Below are positions 7,429 through 13,400 of a DNA stretch of 13,400 nucleotides, piece after piece. Below the pieces are notes generated by a model, which had not been told where the DNA came from, did not search any database, and was given only the letters and a program-made list of their open reading frames with translations. Origin of the DNA: MED-G116 sp038147495 (lineage in GTDB: Bacteria; Pseudomonadota; Alphaproteobacteria; Puniceispirillales; Puniceispirillaceae); the NCBI GenBank assembly GCA_038147495.1, contig JAYQTT010000008.1, positions 1 to 13,400 on the forward strand. The letters are read 5' to 3'. The first letter of the stretch is position 1; each line of letters opens with the position of its first letter. The position numbers and the translations under genes are program-made.

Positions 7429-7595
7429 GGGTATTCGCCCTTTTCGCCATGTGCATGTTGGTGGGCTTATGGGATCGGCCCACAGCTCCGCTGGATTCTA
7501 TCTTAATGACAAGTCGCGCAATGTACTAGGCACGGTTTTAGAGCGCTGCAGTGCAATTATTGCACAGCTCTAGAAAACCCTATGGCAGATAGGTC
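7429..7595 (-). promoter_or_regulatory. Upstream region of the urease operon
   Basis: These 167 nt separate the aldolase stop from the ureD start and are the natural place for a urease promoter. On the minus strand a TAGAAT hexamer near 7500 resembles a sigma-70 -10 box. The best -35 candidate, TTGCGC, lies only 15 nt away, so the assignment is weak. No sigma-54 promoter pattern and no NtrC-type site (GCAC...GTGC orientation) was found. The most striking element is the inverted repeat listed separately. Confidence 0.35.
7534..7579. repeat. 46-nt interrupted inverted repeat with a perfect 15-nt palindromic core
   Basis: The core GTGCAATTATTGCAC (7551-7565) has 7-nt perfect arms around one T. 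Outside it, AGAGC (7540-7544) pairs with GCTCT (7567-7571), and GGTTTT (7534-7539) pairs with AAAACC (7574-7579). It lies between the aldolase stop and ureD. No T run follows on either strand, so it is not a normal terminator. The symmetry of the core suits a dimeric regulator. Confidence 0.7.
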
Positions 7596-8432
7596 TTAAA
7601 CGATATCCGGCCTGAGGTTCAAGATGGCCTTTCTTGCCAATGCCTTGAGGGCGGGTTTGGTCGCTGAGAGGATCGCCATACGGTCAAACATGTCTGTGTC
7701 GTCAGCGAGCGTTTTGCGCAGGCTGGCGCCGAAACATTGCCTGAATTCAGTGCCAATGTTGAATTTGGACATGGCCGTGTTGCCGGCAAGATGGCGGCGC
7801 ATATCTGCAGGCACGCCCGATGCGCCATGCATAACAAGCGGGCAGGGGACGACCGCCTCAATTGCGGCAAGCCGGTCGGTATTGATGTTTGCTTTTTGCG
7901 TACGTTGCAGATGAACATTGCCAACCGATACCGCGAGTGCATCAAGATTTGCCTCTATCGCCAGTCGTTTGGCATCTTCGGGTTTGGTCATTTCGGATTC
8001 TTCGCCCGAGTCAAAGCCGACAAAGCCGATCTCGCCTTCAACCGAAACGCCATGCCTGTGGGCAAGTTCAACAACGGCAGCGGTTTTCTCAACATTTTCA
8101 TCAAGGCTGAAGCGAGAGCCGTCAAACATCACCGATGAAAAGCCGTTTTCAATACCGGCGAGACATTCCTCAATGGTTTTTCCATGATCAATGTGACAGA
8201 CGACAGGAACGCTGGCTTGCTCGGCGAGATAGCGGAACATCGGACCGGTGACTTCAACCGGCATATGTTTTCGAAAGCCCGGACCTGCCTGCAATATTAT
8301 TGGTGCCTGTATGTCCTCGGCGGCTTCGACATAGGCCTCGGCATCCTCCCAGCCAAGCACCACAAAGCCGATGACCCCATAGCCATTGGCATGTGCCGGA
8401 CCAAGAACATCGACAAGGTTTGCAACCGTCAT
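7596..8432 (-). CDS. Class II (metal-dependent) ketose-bisphosphate aldolase family protein
   Basis: The 278-residue protein belongs to the Zn-dependent class II aldolase family (FbaA/GatY/KbaY/IolJ relatives), which split ketose phosphates by retro-aldol cleavage. Visible are the catalytic and metal block VVCHIDHGKTIEEC (D82, H83), GFSSVMFDGSRFSLDENVEKT, SVEGEIGFVG with the metal-region Glu (E134), GNVHLQ (H174), PLVMHGASGVP (H202) and SKFNIGTEFR. The usual GTSHG and HGGSG motifs read GNVHL and HGASG here, which points away from standard fructose-1,6-bisphosphate aldolase and leaves the substrate open. A good ribosome binding site (GGTGAGGA) supports the ATG at 8432. It lies 142 nt downstream of the aminotransferase on the same strand. 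Confidence 0.85.
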   Translation of the reverse strand: MTVANLVDVLGPAHANGYGVIGFVVLGWEDAEAYVEAAEDIQAPIILQAGPGFRKHMPVEVTGPMFRYLAEQASVPVVCHIDHGKTIEECLAGIENGFSSVMFDGSRFSLDENVEKTAAVVELAHRHGVSVEGEIGFVGFDSGEESEMTKPEDAKRLAIEANLDALAVSVGNVHLQRTQKANINTDRLAAIEAVVPCPLVMHGASGVPADMRRHLAGNTAMSKFNIGTEFRQCFGASLRKTLADDTDMFDRMAILSATKPALKALARKAILNLRPDIV

Positions 8433-8522
8433 TTAATCCTCACCTTGCAAACAAACACCATGGCCGCGGTGCTTCTGCCATTTTTTCCGACAAATGCCCC
8501 GTAAAAGGTATGGCTATATAAA

Positions 8523-8574
8523 GTTTGGGAACCGTTGGCGCTATCTGAGCTTTCGCGGTTCTTCGTTGCCAAAC
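8523..8574. repeat. Two-part inverted repeat directly after the aminotransferase stop
   Basis: GTTTGG (8523-8528) pairs with CCAAAC (8569-8574), and GAACCG (8529-8534) with CGGTTC (8556-8561). On the minus strand the structure begins right after the TAG of the aminotransferase and is followed by TTTATAT. It may be a weak terminator or an mRNA-end hairpin, separating the aminotransferase from the aldolase. The 21-nt loop and the asymmetric 7-nt bulge make it less than canonical. Confidence 0.45.
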
Positions 8575-10002
8575 CTATCTCAATTCATCGGCGATGCTCT
8601 GAAACTCCTGCATGCATGCCTCAACCCGGTCGAACATTTCATTGAGCTCTGCCTCATTTATGATCAATGGAGGACAGAAGCCAACGATATCACCCGGCAG
8701 GGCGCGCAGAATGACGCCATGCTCCTGAATTTTGGCAGCCGCCTTCGCCGCGATTTTGTGGCTTGGGTCAAATTTCCGCCGTTCGTCAGGTGCGGCGCAA
8801 AACTCCATGGCACCAATCAAACCAACCGACCGTGTGTTGCCGATAAAGTCAAATTTGTCAAAACGCGAGACAGCTTTGGCAAACGCCGGAGCGAGGCTTT
8901 GGACATGACCAATGATGTTGCGCTCTTCGATCAATTCCTGTGCACGAAGCGCAACGGCGGCACATACAGGATGCGCCGAATAGGTGTAGCCATGCCCAAA
9001 AATGCCGAGCTTTTCAGCCTGCGCCTCAAGCGGCTGGCAAATGCGCTCTGACAGCATCACCGCGGATATCGGCAGATAGGCGGATGACAAGGCCTTGGCG
9101 CAAGTCAGCATATCCGGTTGGACATCCATCGTTTGTGATCCCCACATATTGCCCGTCCGGCCAAAGCCGCAGATCACCTCATCGGCAACGAGTAGCACGT
9201 CATATTTGTGAAGCACTTCACGGATTGCCGCAAAATATCCGGCTGGCGGGATGATGACGCCACCAGCCCCCATGACCGGCTCGGCAAAGAGTGCGCCAAC
9301 TGTTTCTGGCCCCTCGGCAAGGATCAGCGCTTCAAGCTCGGCGGCGCATCTGGCGACAAAATCTGCCTCGCTCTCGCCTTCATGTGCTTCGTTGTAATAA
9401 TCGGGTGTCATTGTGTGTTTGACAAAGTCCAGCGGCAGGCCGAAACCATCTTGCGCATAGGCAAGCGCGGTCATGCTGGCCGCCGCAATCGTGACACCGT
9501 GATAGCCGCGTTTGCGGCTGATGATTTTGCGTTTTTCTGGTTTGCCGATGGCTGCCTGATAGTACCACACCATTTTGATGGCGGTATCGTTGGCCTCCGA
9601 ACCGGAGCTGGCAAAATAGACTTTGCTCATGACGCTGTCATGACCAGCTTGCGGCGCATTCTGGATCAATTTTTCCGCAAGATCGATTGCTGGATTGACA
9701 GTTTTTCCCGCAAAGCTGTGATAAAAGGGAAGTGTTTTCAGCTGTTTGATGGCGGCATCGACCAGCTCAGGCTCGGAAAATCCCAGTGAGGTGCACCACA
9801 GTCCGCTCATGCCTTCAAAGAATTTTTTGCCATTGTCATCATGCACAAAAACACCATCGCCTTGCGCCATGATGTGCGGTCCGCTCTCTCTCAACAGCGC
9901 CGGATTGGTGTAGGGGTGCAGATGATTTGCGATGTCACGGCTGGCGGGTGAGTTACCACTTATAGCTTGATCAAATGTCATTTTTTTCTTGTCCTTGGCC
10001 AT
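8575..10002 (-). CDS. Class III PLP-dependent aminotransferase
   Basis: The 475-residue protein belongs to the omega-amino acid/diamine:pyruvate type of fold-I aminotransferases (relatives of SpuC and similar enzymes). Motifs in order are GMSGLWCTSLGF, LPFYHSFAGKT, SSGSEANDTAIKM (phosphate binding, about 132-143), RGYHGVTIAA, LFAEPVMGAGGVI, LLVADEVICGFGRTG (PLP-ring Asp D274) and CAKALSSAYLPISAVM (Schiff-base Lys K303). HGYTYSAHPVCAAVAL and GFCPPLIINEAELNEMFD follow. The exact amino donor cannot be read from sequence. The SDR gene ends 15 nt upstream, so the two are likely one transcript. The ATG at 10002 lacks a clear ribosome binding site. An ATG at 9981 has AAGGA upstream and may be the true start. 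Confidence 0.92.
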   Translation of the reverse strand: MAKDKKKMTFDQAISGNSPASRDIANHLHPYTNPALLRESGPHIMAQGDGVFVHDDNGKKFFEGMSGLWCTSLGFSEPELVDAAIKQLKTLPFYHSFAGKTVNPAIDLAEKLIQNAPQAGHDSVMSKVYFASSGSEANDTAIKMVWYYQAAIGKPEKRKIISRKRGYHGVTIAAASMTALAYAQDGFGLPLDFVKHTMTPDYYNEAHEGESEADFVARCAAELEALILAEGPETVGALFAEPVMGAGGVIIPPAGYFAAIREVLHKYDVLLVADEVICGFGRTGNMWGSQTMDVQPDMLTCAKALSSAYLPISAVMLSERICQPLEAQAEKLGIFGHGYTYSAHPVCAAVALRAQELIEERNIIGHVQSLAPAFAKAVSRFDKFDFIGNTRSVGLIGAMEFCAAPDERRKFDPSHKIAAKAAAKIQEHGVILRALPGDIVGFCPPLIINEAELNEMFDRVEACMQEFQSIADELR

Positions 10003-10017
10003 GTTTGAGAATGACGG

Positions 10018-10758
10018 TTACACATGCTGGCCCCCATTGATGTGGATTTCTGAGCCATTCATATATTTAGCTTTATCACTACACAGAAAATAGATGGTTT
10101 CAGCGACCTCGTCAGGGGTGCCAAATCGTCCAAGTGGGATCTGGGGAAGGATTGCCTCTTCTGAACCCGGGCTGAGAATGTTGGTGAGTATCTCTCCAGG
10201 TGCAATTGCGTTGACGCGAATGCCAAGCTTGCCAAAATCGGATGCCATCTCGCGGGTCAGGGCGCTCAGCGCGGCTTTCGATGTTGCGTATGCGGATCCG
10301 GCAAATTCATGCACCCGGCTACCGGCAATTGAGGTTACGTTGACCACGGCGCCGCCGCCTTTGGTCAACGGTTCCACAAGGGCTTGGGTCAGCATGATCG
10401 GGGCGAATACATTGACCTGATAGACATGCCGCCAGTCCTCAATGGTTGTGTTGACGGTGTCCAACCTCGAGCCGGATGGCGATTTTGGCGAAATGCCGGC
10501 ATTGTTGACAAGGGCGTGCAATGGCCGGCGATCAAGCCGGTCGAGCAATTCTGTTGTACCGCGGACAATTTCCGTCTCGGATGACAGGTCGATCTGCAGA
10601 TGGTCTTCCGGCCCGGCTTCCCATGGGCAGTTCTCTGGAAAACCGTGGCGTGAACAGGTGATCACGCGCCACCCCTTACTCGAGAATTTTTTGACCGTTG
10701 CATGGCCAATGCCCCGGCTTGCACCGGTCAAAACTATGATTTTGCGATCGTCACCCAT
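10018..10758 (-). CDS. Classical short-chain dehydrogenase/reductase
   Basis: This is a 246-residue NAD(P)-dependent Rossmann-fold oxidoreductase. It shows the cofactor motif TGASRGIG (11-18), the structural NNAG (85-88), Asn116 in VYQVNVF, catalytic Ser143 in VTSIAGS and the YxxxK pair Y157/K161 in SAYATSK. RVNAIAPGEI and a terminal NGGQHV complete the fold. The length and motif set are those of classical SDRs such as FabG relatives. The substrate is not evident. The residue after the second beta strand (TCSRHG) may favour NADP, though this is only suggestive. It is followed 15 nt later by the aminotransferase, which suggests that it makes or consumes a carbonyl compound linked to that enzyme. 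Only a weak ribosome binding site precedes the ATG. Confidence 0.92.
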   Translation of the reverse strand: MGDDRKIIVLTGASRGIGHATVKKFSSKGWRVITCSRHGFPENCPWEAGPEDHLQIDLSSETEIVRGTTELLDRLDRRPLHALVNNAGISPKSPSGSRLDTVNTTIEDWRHVYQVNVFAPIMLTQALVEPLTKGGGAVVNVTSIAGSRVHEFAGSAYATSKAALSALTREMASDFGKLGIRVNAIAPGEILTNILSPGSEEAILPQIPLGRFGTPDEVAETIYFLCSDKAKYMNGSEIHINGGQHV

Positions 10759-10912
10759 GCTGTGGCTGCCTGTCGTGTCAGGATGTGCCGTTCCGGCTCC
10801 CCCGGGGTTGGCTGTTCAACGAGGAGGCTAGCCGATTTTTCAGGGCATGACCAGCAGTCCAAGATCAAATTCGTATGTTTTGAGACTGAAACAAACCCGA
10901 TTTGGATCACGC
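10759..10912. other. Intergenic region between the ABC transporter and SDR genes
   Basis: These 154 nt separate the tupC-like stop from the SDR start. I see no clear terminator or promoter. A CCGGGGGAGCCGG-like segment on the minus strand could fold locally. The gap suggests that the SDR-aminotransferase pair has its own promoter, but none can be pointed out. Confidence 0.3.
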
Positions 10913-11596
10913 CTATAAATGGTTCAGAAATTGTTTTGCCGCAGGGTGTTCAGGTGCCGCAAAAAACGTTTCTGACTCAGCGGTTTCCAGAATTTTGCCC
11001 TTGTGAATAAACAGCACGTCTTCGGCCAGCCTTTCGGCCTGAGCGCGATTGTGGCTGGTCATGATGATCGTTGTGCCCATCTTGTGCGCTTCGGTGATCA
11101 TGCGTTCAATCGCCGTTGTCGATTCATAGTCAAGGTGCGATGTGGGCTCATCAAGGAACAATAGGGTCGGATTGCTTGCCAATGCACCAATCAAGGCCAA
11201 TTTCTGCTGCTCACCACCTGACAGCCGCCTTGCCATGATATCTTTCTGTCCGCTGAGGTTGGCATGCGAAAACCAAGCATCGACATCAGCTTCGGCAAGC
11301 CCCGGACAAACAAAGTCAAAATGTCTGCGCGCGGTCCGGCGAAGAAGCACAGGCTTCTGGAATACCATTTTCTGGCGCCCCGCCGGCGGTGCGGTGATGG
11401 TTCCGTCAACGCTGCCAAAGACCCCATGAAGTGTCTGTAGCAACACTGATTTGCCCGCACCATTATGGCCAAGCAGCATTGTTAAACTGCCTTCACGCAC
11501 GCCAAGATTTACCCGATCAAGGAGCGTCTTTCCATTGCGGACAACAGATAGATCACGCGCTGAAATGATGTAATTAATATTATTTTTATCAGACAT
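10913..11596 (-). CDS. tupC: ABC transporter ATPase, TupC-like (tungstate type)
   Basis: This 227-residue cytoplasmic ATPase energises an oxyanion importer. Visible are Walker A GHNGAGKS (43-50), the Q-loop in MVFQKPVLLRR (Q80), signature LSGGEQQKLAL (125 onward), Walker B LLFLDEPTSHLD (145-156) and the switch His in MTSHNRAQ (H182). The MVFQKPVLLRRTA stretch after Walker A is typical of the TupC/molybdate-tungstate subgroup. Its ATG overlaps the 3' end of the permease gene by 8 nt (ATGTCTGA), so the two are co-translated. Substrate assignment depends mainly on the permease partner, because no binding protein is present nearby. It is the last gene of the pair. Confidence 0.85.
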   Translation of the reverse strand: MSDKNNINYIISARDLSVVRNGKTLLDRVNLGVREGSLTMLLGHNGAGKSVLLQTLHGVFGSVDGTITAPPAGRQKMVFQKPVLLRRTARRHFDFVCPGLAEADVDAWFSHANLSGQKDIMARRLSGGEQQKLALIGALASNPTLLFLDEPTSHLDYESTTAIERMITEAHKMGTTIIMTSHNRAQAERLAEDVLFIHKGKILETAESETFFAAPEHPAAKQFLNHL

Positions 11597-12296
11597 TTAC
11601 AGCGTCATTCTCAAATCTTGATCGAACAAATTGGCTGACTATGTTCACGCTCAAAGCTATACCAAGTAAAACAACCCCAAGGGCCATTGCCAAGGCAAGC
11701 TCGCCCTTCGATGTCTCGAGACCAATGGCGGTGGTCATCACCCGGGTTGAATGGCGGATATTGCCGCCGACAATCATCACCGCACCCACTTCAGAGATAG
11801 CCCGGCCAAAACAAGCAAGCGCAATCGTAACAAGCGCGACACGTGCTTCGCTTATCAGGGTCAGTATTCGGTCCATCCGGCCAATTCGAAGTGACGCAAA
11901 CAGAGATGCATATTCAGCATTCAAAGATTCAAAAATTTGTCGTGACAAGGCGATTGAAATGGGCAGAACCAGAATGAATTGTGCCAGAATCATTGCATAG
12001 CTGGTGTAGAGAATGCCAAGCCAGCCAAACGGACCTGCACGCGAAATGAGAATGTAAATGAGCAAACCGACAACAACAGGTGGCATGCCAAGAAAGGTGT
12101 TGGTGATGGTGATGATCGCGAGCCGTCCGGGAAAGCGGTAACTGCTCAGCAATGCACCGATGGGAAGGCCAATGAGCAATGCAACACCAACCGCAGTAAA
12201 GCTGACGGTGAGCGACAGCGAAATGATTGCCATTAACTCGGGATCAAAGCCGAGCAGCATGGTCATCGCAATTTTCAGGGGGTCGACAAAATCCAT
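11589..12296 (-). CDS. tupB: ABC transporter permease, TupB-like (tungstate type)
   Basis: This is a 235-residue inner-membrane permease. Hydrophobic segments lie at about 22-50, 58-85, 95-118, 152-178 and 200-222. The coupling (EAA-type) loop and what follows, CFGRAISEVGAVMIVGGN then IRHSTRVMTTAIGLETSKGE, is the hallmark of the TupB tungstate permease group, related to ModB and CysT. The transported ion, tungstate or possibly molybdate, is inferred from the family. No good ribosome binding site precedes the ATG at 12296. An ATG at 12266 is an alternative. A tupA binding-protein gene, which usually precedes tupB, is not present: the next gene upstream is the DUF2244 gene. Confidence 0.87.
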   Translation of the reverse strand: MDFVDPLKIAMTMLLGFDPELMAIISLSLTVSFTAVGVALLIGLPIGALLSSYRFPGRLAIITITNTFLGMPPVVVGLLIYILISRAGPFGWLGILYTSYAMILAQFILVLPISIALSRQIFESLNAEYASLFASLRIGRMDRILTLISEARVALVTIALACFGRAISEVGAVMIVGGNIRHSTRVMTTAIGLETSKGELALAMALGVVLLGIALSVNIVSQFVRSRFENDAVNV

Positions 12297-12307
12297 GGGC
12301 GTAGTCT

Positions 12308-12390
12308 GGCGCGTTTAAAAAGAAATTTCATCTTTTTTTTCAGTGTTTTCGATATGATTTTTTGTGCATATCCAATCTGAAAAACGCGCC
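12308..12390. repeat. Nested inverted repeats upstream of tupB
   Basis: The outer arms GGCGCGTTT (12308-12316) and AAACGCGCC (12382-12390) are a perfect 9-bp inverted repeat 65 nt apart. Inside, GATATG (12351-12356) and CATATC (12367-12372) form a second perfect inverted repeat with a 10-nt spacer. The 99-nt gap between the DUF2244 gene and tupB contains both, plus A/T-rich runs (eight T at 12333-12340). The inner repeat is placed like an operator for tupB. An A/T-rich AAAAAG...CTTTTT pairing on the minus strand could act as a weak terminator for the DUF2244 gene. Confidence 0.55.
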
Positions 12391-12395
12391 GTTCA

Positions 12396-12932
12396 TCAGG
12401 GGTGTTGGAGGCGGGCGCTGTGGGCTCTGTCAAGCATGCCGGACAATTCGGTGATCAGCGCAGGCGTTTCTGCCGGATGAAGGAAGGCGCCAATTTCAGT
12501 CCGGGCGCCATGCGATGTCACAAAGACACGCTGGCGGTATGTGTTTTTGCTTTGCCGGTAATCTTCAATGTTGCTCACACACTCGCCGCTAACTTCAATG
12601 CGGACCCAGCCGGAGGGTAGATTGATCGTCTGCATTTGGCCATTGGCGCTGATATTCTCTACAACCAGTTCATCAGCTGTGGCGGTGAGCTTCTGGCGTT
12701 GTTGGGCGGCACGATAGTTCAGCTTGAACGCGCCCCAGACAACCAAGAGCTCAAGCCCAAGGAACCCGATAACCGGCCATGCGCCAGCAAGGAAGAAACC
12801 CAGACCTATGCAAAAGGCGAGGCCGCCCAGAGACGCCATCACAATGGCGAAACCACGCGGGCTTAGCGAGCGATGCGGCCAGATGGTTAATGTTTCCCTA
12901 TAGGGCAGGGATTGGTGATTGGAAGCAGACAT
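12396..12932 (-). CDS. DUF2244 family membrane protein
   Basis: The protein of 178 residues matches the DUF2244 family, which is common in alphaproteobacteria and has no established function. It shows the family's WPHRSLSPRGF segment (about 18-28), then two membrane helices (about 27-48 and 50-68) with FFLAGAWPVIGFLGLELL, and the characteristic KLNYRAAQQ at the cytoplasmic exit. A soluble beta-rich part follows, with LPSGWVRIEV, and the tail FVTSHGARTEIGAFLHPAE. I chose the ATG at 12932. An in-frame TTG at 12977 would add 15 residues with no family similarity. It is divergent from the DUF952 gene and is followed by the tup pair on the same strand, 99 nt away. Confidence 0.85.
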   Translation of the reverse strand: MSASNHQSLPYRETLTIWPHRSLSPRGFAIVMASLGGLAFCIGLGFFLAGAWPVIGFLGLELLVVWGAFKLNYRAAQQRQKLTATADELVVENISANGQMQTINLPSGWVRIEVSGECVSNIEDYRQSKNTYRQRVFVTSHGARTEIGAFLHPAETPALITELSGMLDRAHSARLQHP

Positions 12933-13176
12933 AACAGTTCCCGATGCGCCAAGACAGTCCCCCACGAAATTCCCCAAAGAAATTCTCCGAAGACATTCCG
13001 TGATGTGAAACTCCCCGAAAAGCGTGCAGGGGTCAAGCCGTCACCACATCATTGCGACATTGCGACACCCATGACTTTGTGGTGTAAACAGACGGCGCTT
13101 TGCTTGCACGCTTTGTTTGCGATGCGCCTGTTGGTGGTCGGCTCATGCCAAAATTGAATGAAACGGGACGATTTTG
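12933..13176. promoter_or_regulatory. Divergent promoter region between the DUF2244 and DUF952 genes
   Basis: A plausible sigma-70 promoter for the plus strand is TTGCGA (13060-13065), a 17-nt spacer and TGTAAA (13083-13088). The octamer ATTGCGAC occurs twice in a row just there (13051-13066). A weakly repetitive GAAATTCCCC-like pattern fills 12964-13017. No terminator was seen, as expected between divergent genes. Confidence 0.3.
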
Positions 13177-13400
13177 ATGCAACTTATTTACAAGATTTGC
13201 TCGCAAGACGCATGGCAAGAGGCTGAAAAGGCTGGCTGTTTCACCGGTGCTGCGATCGATATTGAGGACGGTTTCATCCATTTCTCCAGTGCGGCGCAGG
13301 TTGCCGAGACCGCCCGCTTGCACTTTGCCGGTCAAACAGATTTGGTGCTTGTTGCCGTGGATACATCATCACTTGATATCGTTTGGGAAGAATCACGCGG
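13177..13400 (+). CDS. DUF952 family protein, 5' part
   Basis: From the ATG at 13177 the frame stays open to the window edge (74 complete codons). It begins MQLIYKICSQDAWQEAEKAG and continues CFTGAAIDIEDGFIHFSSAA, ETARLHFAGQTDLVLVAVD and VWEESRG. This is the DUF952 pattern, including the GFIHFS signature. DUF952 proteins are small (about 110-120 residues) and of unknown function, with a fold likened to ADP-ribosyltransferase-like proteins. In many alphaproteobacteria the gene sits just upstream of pyrD, which may lie beyond the window. A weak GGGA ribosome binding site precedes the start. The 3' end is missing only because the window ends. Confidence 0.9.
   Translation, partial: MQLIYKICSQDAWQEAEKAGCFTGAAIDIEDGFIHFSSAAQVAETARLHFAGQTDLVLVAVDTSSLDIVWEESR

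Noticed and set aside
7551..7565. NtrC binding site controlling urease
   Set aside because: NtrC sites have GCAC...GTGC orientation. This palindrome has GTGCA...TGCAC, which is inverted relative to that.
7534..7579. Rho-independent terminator of the aldolase gene
   Set aside because: The inverted repeat is long, but it has no T run after it on the minus strand, so it does not fit an intrinsic terminator.
9208..9789. Open plus-strand frame of 193 codons opposite the aminotransferase
   Set aside because: It is fully inside the antisense of an intact class III aminotransferase and has no recognisable motif.
1..13400. CRISPR array, insertion sequence, prophage or tRNA-linked island
   Set aside because: No regularly spaced identical repeats, transposase or integrase motifs, attachment duplications or tRNA cloverleaf were seen on reading the window.

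Overview
The window looks like chromosomal DNA of an alphaproteobacterium of intermediate G+C content. The inference rests on the UreDABCEFG gene order, on a DUF2244 gene divergent from a DUF952 gene, and on the general character of the proteins. A marine lineage such as SAR116 is possible but is only a guess. No mobile element, CRISPR array, tRNA or rRNA was seen.

Layout. Positions 1-2477 are a zone of gene decay. After a rho-independent terminator (19-44) come a broken, unrecognised plus-strand reading frame (about 251-614), a broken minus-strand SAM-dependent methyltransferase (604-1264) and a plus-strand YghZ/Gpr-type aldo/keto reductase (1411-2477) that needs at least one frameshift. Positions 2466-7428 hold a complete minus-strand urease operon in the order ureD-ureA-ureB-ureC-ureE-ureF-ureG. 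It is tightly packed, with overlapping stops and starts. UreC has every metal and catalytic residue. ureF is split by one extra base in a short T run, so the operon as written may not make full-length UreF.

Positions 7596-10758 hold a minus-strand group of three metabolic genes: an SDR dehydrogenase, a class III aminotransferase and a class II aldolase. They look like a small catabolic or biosynthetic module of unknown substrate, all reading toward the urease genes. Positions 10913-12296 hold an overlapping tupB/tupC-like ABC transporter pair (tungstate-type permease and ATPase) with no binding-protein gene beside it. Positions 12396-12932 encode a DUF2244 membrane protein, and a divergent DUF952 gene starts at 13177 and runs off the window.

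How the genes work together. UreABC hydrolyse urea to ammonia and carbon dioxide. UreD, UreF, UreG and UreE load carbamate and nickel into UreC. The Tup-like pair would import an oxyanion if a binding protein is supplied from elsewhere. The SDR-aminotransferase-aldolase group shares strand and spacing, but no specific pathway can be assigned from sequence alone.

I see no convincing wholly new system. The points most worth a second look are the cluster of reading-frame lesions (including ureF), the non-standard G4 motif of UreG, the mirror-symmetric stop shared by ureG and the reductase, and the inverted repeats upstream of ureD and tupB.
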